From positions 1 to 9,065 of the forward strand of contig MAXP01000237.1 in the NCBI GenBank assembly GCA_001751085.1: a stretch of DNA of 9,065 nt. The letters are read 5' to 3'. The position numbers and the translations under genes are program-made. The first letter of the stretch is position 1. Each line of letters begins with the position of its first letter. Shown piece after piece: positions 6,873 to 9,065 of the stretch. The notes beneath the pieces are model-generated. The model searched no databases. It saw nothing but the letters and a program-made list of their open reading frames with translations, and had not been told where the DNA came from. This DNA comes from Desulfobacterales bacterium C00003060. GTDB taxonomy: Bacteria; Desulfobacterota; Desulfobacteria; Desulfobacterales; C00003060.

Positions 6873-8384
6873 TTATCTCTCGAGTGTTACCCTTAACACC
6901 TCCGGAATGGTAGTCATTCCTTGTTTGACCTTCCGCCAGCCATCCTGTCGCAACGTGATCATCCCTTTCTTGAGCGCGACATGTTTAATCCTTTCGGCGT
7001 TTGCGCTCTCAGTGATCTCTTTCCTGATATCATCATCCACGGCAAGATATTCAAAGATGGCAGTTCTTCCTTTAAACCCCGTATATCGGCATTCTTCACA
7101 TCCTTTGCCTGCGTAAAACTCGAGTTTGGCCGTTTCATCGGGACTTAAGCCCATGGATCTTAGGAGCTTTTTCTCAGGATTGACAGATGCCTTGCAATTA
7201 GGACAGATGACCCTGACCAGCCTCTGAGCCAAGATTCCTAACAGTGTGGAACTGAGGAGAAAGTTTTCCACGTCCATATCAAGAAGCCGGGTAATAGCGC
7301 CTGCTGCGTCATTGGTATGCAGGGTGCTGAAAAGCAAGTGCCCGGTGAGAGCAGATTGAATAGCGATCTCGGCAGTCTCTTTATCCCTTATTTCACCGAC
7401 CAGTATGATGTCGGGGTCTTGGCGCACAATGGAGCGAAGACCACTGGCAAAGGACAAGCCAATCTTCGGGTTAACCTGGATCTGATTGACACCTTTCAAT
7501 TGATATTCCACCGGCTCCTCAAGGGTAATAATCTTATTCTCTGGAGAGTTCACCTTTGCAAGGGTGGTATAAAGCGTGGATGTCTTACCGCTTCCAGTAG
7601 GTCCTGTGACCAGTATCATGCCGTGAGGCTGTGACACCAGCTCAATATATTGTGAAAGAATGTCTTTCGGGAACCCCAATTTCTCCAGATCAAGAATAAG
7701 AGTTTCCCTGTCCAATATCCTCATCACAAGGCTTTCTCCAAAAAGAGTGGGAATGGTCGAAACACGGAAATCGATCTCTCTATCCGAAATCTTGAGTTTA
7801 ACTCTCCCATCTTGAGGCAGGCGTCTTTCTGCGATATCCAGTTTTGCCATGATCTTGACCCTTGAGATTATGGCAGACTCAAAACGTTTCGGCGGAGATT
7901 CAACAGCATTCAGAACACCATCTATGCGGTATCTCACTTTGAACTCATCTTCAAAGGGTTCAAAATGGATGTCGCTTGCCATCAGCTCTACCGCATTTGA
8001 GATAAGCCGGTTTACCAGCCTGATGATCGGGGCTTCTGAGGCAAGGCCTCTCAGGAGATCAACATCCTCTTCTCCTGTGACCATTTCAGATATATCCTTG
8101 CCCGCCTCTTCAATAATTGTATCTATAGACTGGGCGCCGGCTCCGTACAGTCGTTCAATAGCCTCAAGGATGTCATCCTGTATTCCCCGGCACACCCCTA
8201 TCTTCAGGTCGCAGGCGAGCTTGAGGGCGTCAATGGTATAGAAGTCCTGAGGATCGGCCATGGCAATCTTCAGCGTATCCTCATCCATGTGCAAGGGGAT
8301 AAACCGGGATTGCTTCATGAACTCAATAGATAGGTTGCTAATGACAACCGGTTCTTTGGGATAGTCATGGAATGATATGCTCAT
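6873..8384 (-). CDS. gspE: T2SS assembly ATPase GspE
   Basis: The hexameric cytoplasmic secretion ATPase that powers pseudopilus assembly (about 503 aa). An N-terminal MshEN/T2SSE_N domain spans about residues 15-82 (IPLHMDEDTLKIAMADP). The catalytic part has Walker A GPTGSGKT at about 262-269, an Asp box ITLEEPVEYQ near 287-296, Walker B DPDIILVGEIRD at about 324-335 and a His box TGHLLFSTLHTND at about 348-360. Two CxxC pairs (about 395/398 and 430/433) form the tetracysteine zinc site typical of GspE. All key residues are present, so it should be active. The start is GTG-ATG at 8387/8384; ATG is preferred because it forms a TGATG overlap with a short upstream frame. The Shine-Dalgarno is weak, consistent with coupling. 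An in-frame stop (TGA) lies upstream, so no longer start exists. PilB is excluded by the pseudopilin context. Confidence 0.97.
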   Translation of the reverse strand: MSISFHDYPKEPVVISNLSIEFMKQSRFIPLHMDEDTLKIAMADPQDFYTIDALKLACDLKIGVCRGIQDDILEAIERLYGAGAQSIDTIIEEAGKDISEMVTGEEDVDLLRGLASEAPIIRLVNRLISNAVELMASDIHFEPFEDEFKVRYRIDGVLNAVESPPKRFESAIISRVKIMAKLDIAERRLPQDGRVKLKISDREIDFRVSTIPTLFGESLVMRILDRETLILDLEKLGFPKDILSQYIELVSQPHGMILVTGPTGSGKTSTLYTTLAKVNSPENKIITLEEPVEYQLKGVNQIQVNPKIGLSFASGLRSIVRQDPDIILVGEIRDKETAEIAIQSALTGHLLFSTLHTNDAAGAITRLLDMDVENFLLSSTLLGILAQRLVRVICPNCKASVNPEKKLLRSMGLSPDETAKLEFYAGKGCEECRYTGFKGRTAIFEYLAVDDDIRKEITESANAERIKHVALKKGMITLRQDGWRKVKQGMTTIPEVLRVTLER

Positions 8385-8488
8385 CACTTGCCATCTCGAG
8401 CTTGCCCGCTTTTGGGATGAGGGCTTTGCTCTCTCTCGTCAGGGTGTAATAAGGGGATTTCTTTGTAAACCTGAGAACTGATACGCAT
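8384..8488 (-). CDS. Possible 34-codon leader ORF coupled to gspE
   Basis: A short frame starts at ATG 8488 (MRISSQVYKEIPLLHPDE...) and ends in TGA that shares bases with the gspE start (TGATG). The frame is open from a TAG about 45 nt further upstream. The C-terminal half is basic and Pro/Ser-rich. There is no clear Shine-Dalgarno before the ATG, which lies inside a hairpin. I do not recognise the peptide. It could be a leader peptide that couples translation into gspE, the tail of a decayed gene, or chance. The TGATG overlap is the only positive sign. Confidence 0.3.
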   Translation of the reverse strand: MRISSQVYKEIPLLHPDEREQSPHPKSGQARDGK

Positions 8489-8499
8489 CAGTAATGCGT
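8477..8499. promoter_or_regulatory. Two overlapping, mutually exclusive inverted repeats upstream of gspE
   Basis: ACTGAT-ACGC-ATCAGT (8477-8492) and ACGCAT-CAGTA-ATGCGT (8483-8499) are both perfect 6-bp stems, and they share bases so only one can form. The second contains the ATG of the short leader frame. They lie about 100 nt before gspE and could be an operator or a switchable RNA element. No regulator family is recognised. Confidence 0.4.
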
Positions 8500-8612
8500 G
8501 AGTCTGTTTTGTTGTTGGGCGGTTCGCGAACTAAGTTAGAACCGGATTTCAAGAAAGATGTGAGGCAAGAAAGAAATGCCAAAATATAAAGAGGAGATCT
8601 CAATATTGAAAA
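8500..8612. other. Intergenic stretch with no recognised gene
   Basis: This AT-rich stretch should contain the gspE promoter if the operon starts here. The best minus-strand match is weak: TTTTCA (near 8612-8607) and TTATAT (near 8589-8584) at about 17-nt spacing, directly after the terminator-like hairpin. A sigma54-type match at TGGCAT...CTTGCC has wrong spacing. Nothing is confidently assigned. Confidence 0.4.
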
Positions 8613-8643
8613 TTCCCCGCAGCCTCTGGCAAGCTGCGGGGAA
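8613..8643 (-). terminator. Rho-independent terminator-like hairpin between the collagen-like gene and the T2SS operon
   Basis: TTCCCCGCAGC (8613-8623) and GCTGCGGGGAA (8633-8643) form a perfect 11-bp GC-rich stem with a 9-nt loop. On the minus strand the stem is followed by TTTTC, a short U-run, so it would stop transcription coming from the collagen-like gene. On the plus strand no U-run follows directly. The T-run is short, so it may instead be a REP-type palindrome or an mRNA 3'-end stabiliser. Confidence 0.65.
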
Positions 8644-8690
8644 GGGGCTCATTTTTGTGGTTCAACAAAACTGTGAATGACCCATATATG

Positions 8691-8720
8691 CCTCGAAAGG
8701 CCACAAATGACCTTCCGAGG
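8691..8720. repeat. Imperfect hairpin
   Basis: CCTCG-a-AAGG (8691-8700) pairs with CCTT-c-CGAGG (8711-8720): nine pairs, one mismatch, and a 10-nt loop. There is no adjacent U-run, so it is not a terminator by itself. Confidence 0.55.
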
Positions 8721-8794
8721 TATAGTTTCCTATTAAGACCCTGCCCCGATGGGTTCCCCCGACCCCTATGAGAGTTCCCGGGTTCCAGGTTTGA

Positions 8795-8836
8795 CCGAGC
8801 GTGACACACCGACGCTACCGCCGGTTATACGCTCGG
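8795..8836. repeat. Inverted repeat with nested inner stem
   Basis: CCGAGCGT (8795-8802) and ACGCTCGG (8829-8836) are perfect 8-bp complements. Inside, ACCG (8808-8811) and CGGT (8822-8825) can pair too, giving a two-tier stem. It lies about 40 nt downstream of the collagen-like stop codon on the minus strand. Confidence 0.55.
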
Positions 8837-8875
8837 CAGGATCTAATTGGTTATGCCATAGCAAGATTTTTGTTC

Positions 8876-9064
8876 TTACTTTGGGCCTAATTCACCCATA
8901 TCACCTTTCGGCCCTTTATCTCCCTTAGGCCCTTTCGGCCCTTTATCTCCCTTAGGCCCCTTGTCACCTTTATCGCCTTTGCCACCCCTAGGCCCAGCAT
9001 CACCTTTGCCACCATGAGACCCGGCATCACCTTTGCCACCATGAGGCCCGGCATCACCTTTGCC
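8876..9064 (-). CDS. C-terminal fragment of a collagen-like (Gly-X-Y repeat) protein
   Basis: The last 62 codons of a minus-strand gene run off the right edge; the stop is TAA at 8878-8876. Glycine occurs at every third residue without interruption to the end, the signature of a collagen triple helix. Triplets are dominated by KGD, AGP, PKG and DKG, ending DKGPKGDMGELGPK. Lys-Gly-Asp steps are known to stabilise triple helices through axial salt bridges, useful in bacteria that lack prolyl hydroxylation. The upstream visible part repeats a nine-residue unit (GGKGDAGPH, GGKGDAGSH, GGKGDAGPR). There is no C-terminal globular domain, anchor or sorting signal, so any trimerisation or targeting domain must be N-terminal. 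Bacterial collagen-like proteins are usually surface or extracellular. It is codirectional with the T2SS operon but separated by about 490 nt and a terminator-like hairpin. N-terminus and total length are unknown. Confidence 0.88.
   Translation of the reverse strand, partial: GKGDAGPHGGKGDAGSHGGKGDAGPRGGKGDKGDKGPKGDKGPKGPKGDKGPKGDMGELGPK
8906..8959. repeat. Perfect tandem duplication of a 27-bp unit in the collagen-like gene
   Basis: The unit 8906-8932 is repeated base for base at 8933-8959. It encodes the nine-residue PKGDKGPKG-type block twice. Identity at wobble positions shows a recent duplication rather than selection on the protein alone. Confidence 0.85.
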
Positions 9065-9065
9065 A
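8969..9065. repeat. Second 27-bp tandem repeat family in the collagen-like gene
   Basis: Units at 8996-9022 and 9023-9049 differ at only two positions, a further copy starts at 9050 and is cut by the window edge, and a more diverged copy lies at about 8969-8995. Each encodes a GGKGDAGPH-like nonapeptide. The array probably continues past the edge. Confidence 0.85.

Larger units (their letters stand above)
8644..8875. other. GC-richer structured intergenic block, no convincing gene
   Basis: This 232-nt block lies between the collagen-like stop codon and the terminator hairpin. It contains an imperfect hairpin (8691-8720), a second inverted repeat (8795-8836), a TTTGTGG/CCACAAA pairing (8654-8660 with 8701-8707), and short direct repeats (GGGTTCC twice, CCCCGA twice) within 8744-8787. 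It reads as a possible structured RNA, a long 3' UTR, or a decayed mobile element. No known RNA family was matched. Confidence 0.4.

Noticed and set aside
7849..8241. 130-codon plus-strand frame antisense to gspE
   Set aside because: A Ser/Arg-rich shadow of the strongly coding gspE frame, with no recognisable domain.
8560..8580. Sigma54-type promoter (TGGCAT...CTTGCC, minus strand)
   Set aside because: The GG and GC elements are 14 rather than 12 nt apart, which is not tolerated by sigma54.
8725..8800. Resemblance to a c-di-AMP (ydaO) or c-di-GMP riboswitch on the minus strand (GGGGGAACCCA)
   Set aside because: Only one short block is similar; the other conserved blocks of either family are missing or in the wrong order.
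8600..8809. 69-codon minus-strand frame between the terminator hairpin and the collagen-like gene
   Set aside because: It runs through two hairpins, including the terminator-like stem at its 3' end, starts with GTG without a ribosome binding site, and has the Arg/Gly/Pro/Ser mix of translated non-coding DNA.
8906..9065. CRISPR-like array of regular repeats
   Set aside because: Repeats are directly adjacent 27-bp units with no unique spacers and encode Gly-X-Y triplets.

Overview
The window is almost entirely one minus-strand operon for a type II secretion system (T2SS). Reading from right to left, the order is gspE, gspF, gspG, gspH, gspI, gspJ, gspK, gspL, gspM, then the first 53 codons of a small inner-membrane linker protein (GspC/GspN/PilP-like) cut by the left edge. 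No gspC or gspD precedes gspE, so a secretin gene is expected just beyond the left edge. This E-to-M order ending in a linker gene, with a GspL that looks like fused PilM and PilN, together with moderate GC, suggests a Desulfobacterota-type (deltaproteobacterial) anaerobe. That placement is inference from layout and protein style; no rRNA or other marker is present.

Functionally the set is coherent. GspE is the cytoplasmic ATPase and GspF the inner-membrane platform. GspG is the major pseudopilin, GspH, I, J and K are the minor pseudopilins, and GspL and GspM link the ATPase to the pseudopilus. Four of the five pseudopilins carry an FTLxE cleavage-site motif with Glu5; GspK has the usual non-Glu residue there. 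Genes are packed tightly (ATGA overlap for M/next gene, 2 nt between E and F, G/H overlap). The exceptions are a 213-nt AT-rich spacer before gspK and a 77-nt spacer before gspL, which holds a good sigma70-like promoter candidate. At least five genes appear to start with GTG or TTG.

Right of gspE lie about 490 nt without a convincing full-size gene. This stretch contains a possible 34-codon leader ORF ending in a TGATG overlap with gspE, two mutually exclusive hairpins over its start, a strong terminator-like hairpin reading leftwards, and a GC-richer block with two further inverted repeats that may be a structured RNA or a mobile relic.

At the right edge is the 3' end of a minus-strand gene made of uninterrupted Gly-X-Y triplets: the C-terminus of a collagen-like protein rich in Lys-Gly-Asp, built on 27-bp tandem repeats. 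It is upstream of the T2SS operon on the same strand, but a terminator-like hairpin lies between them. Whether it is a secretion substrate is speculation.
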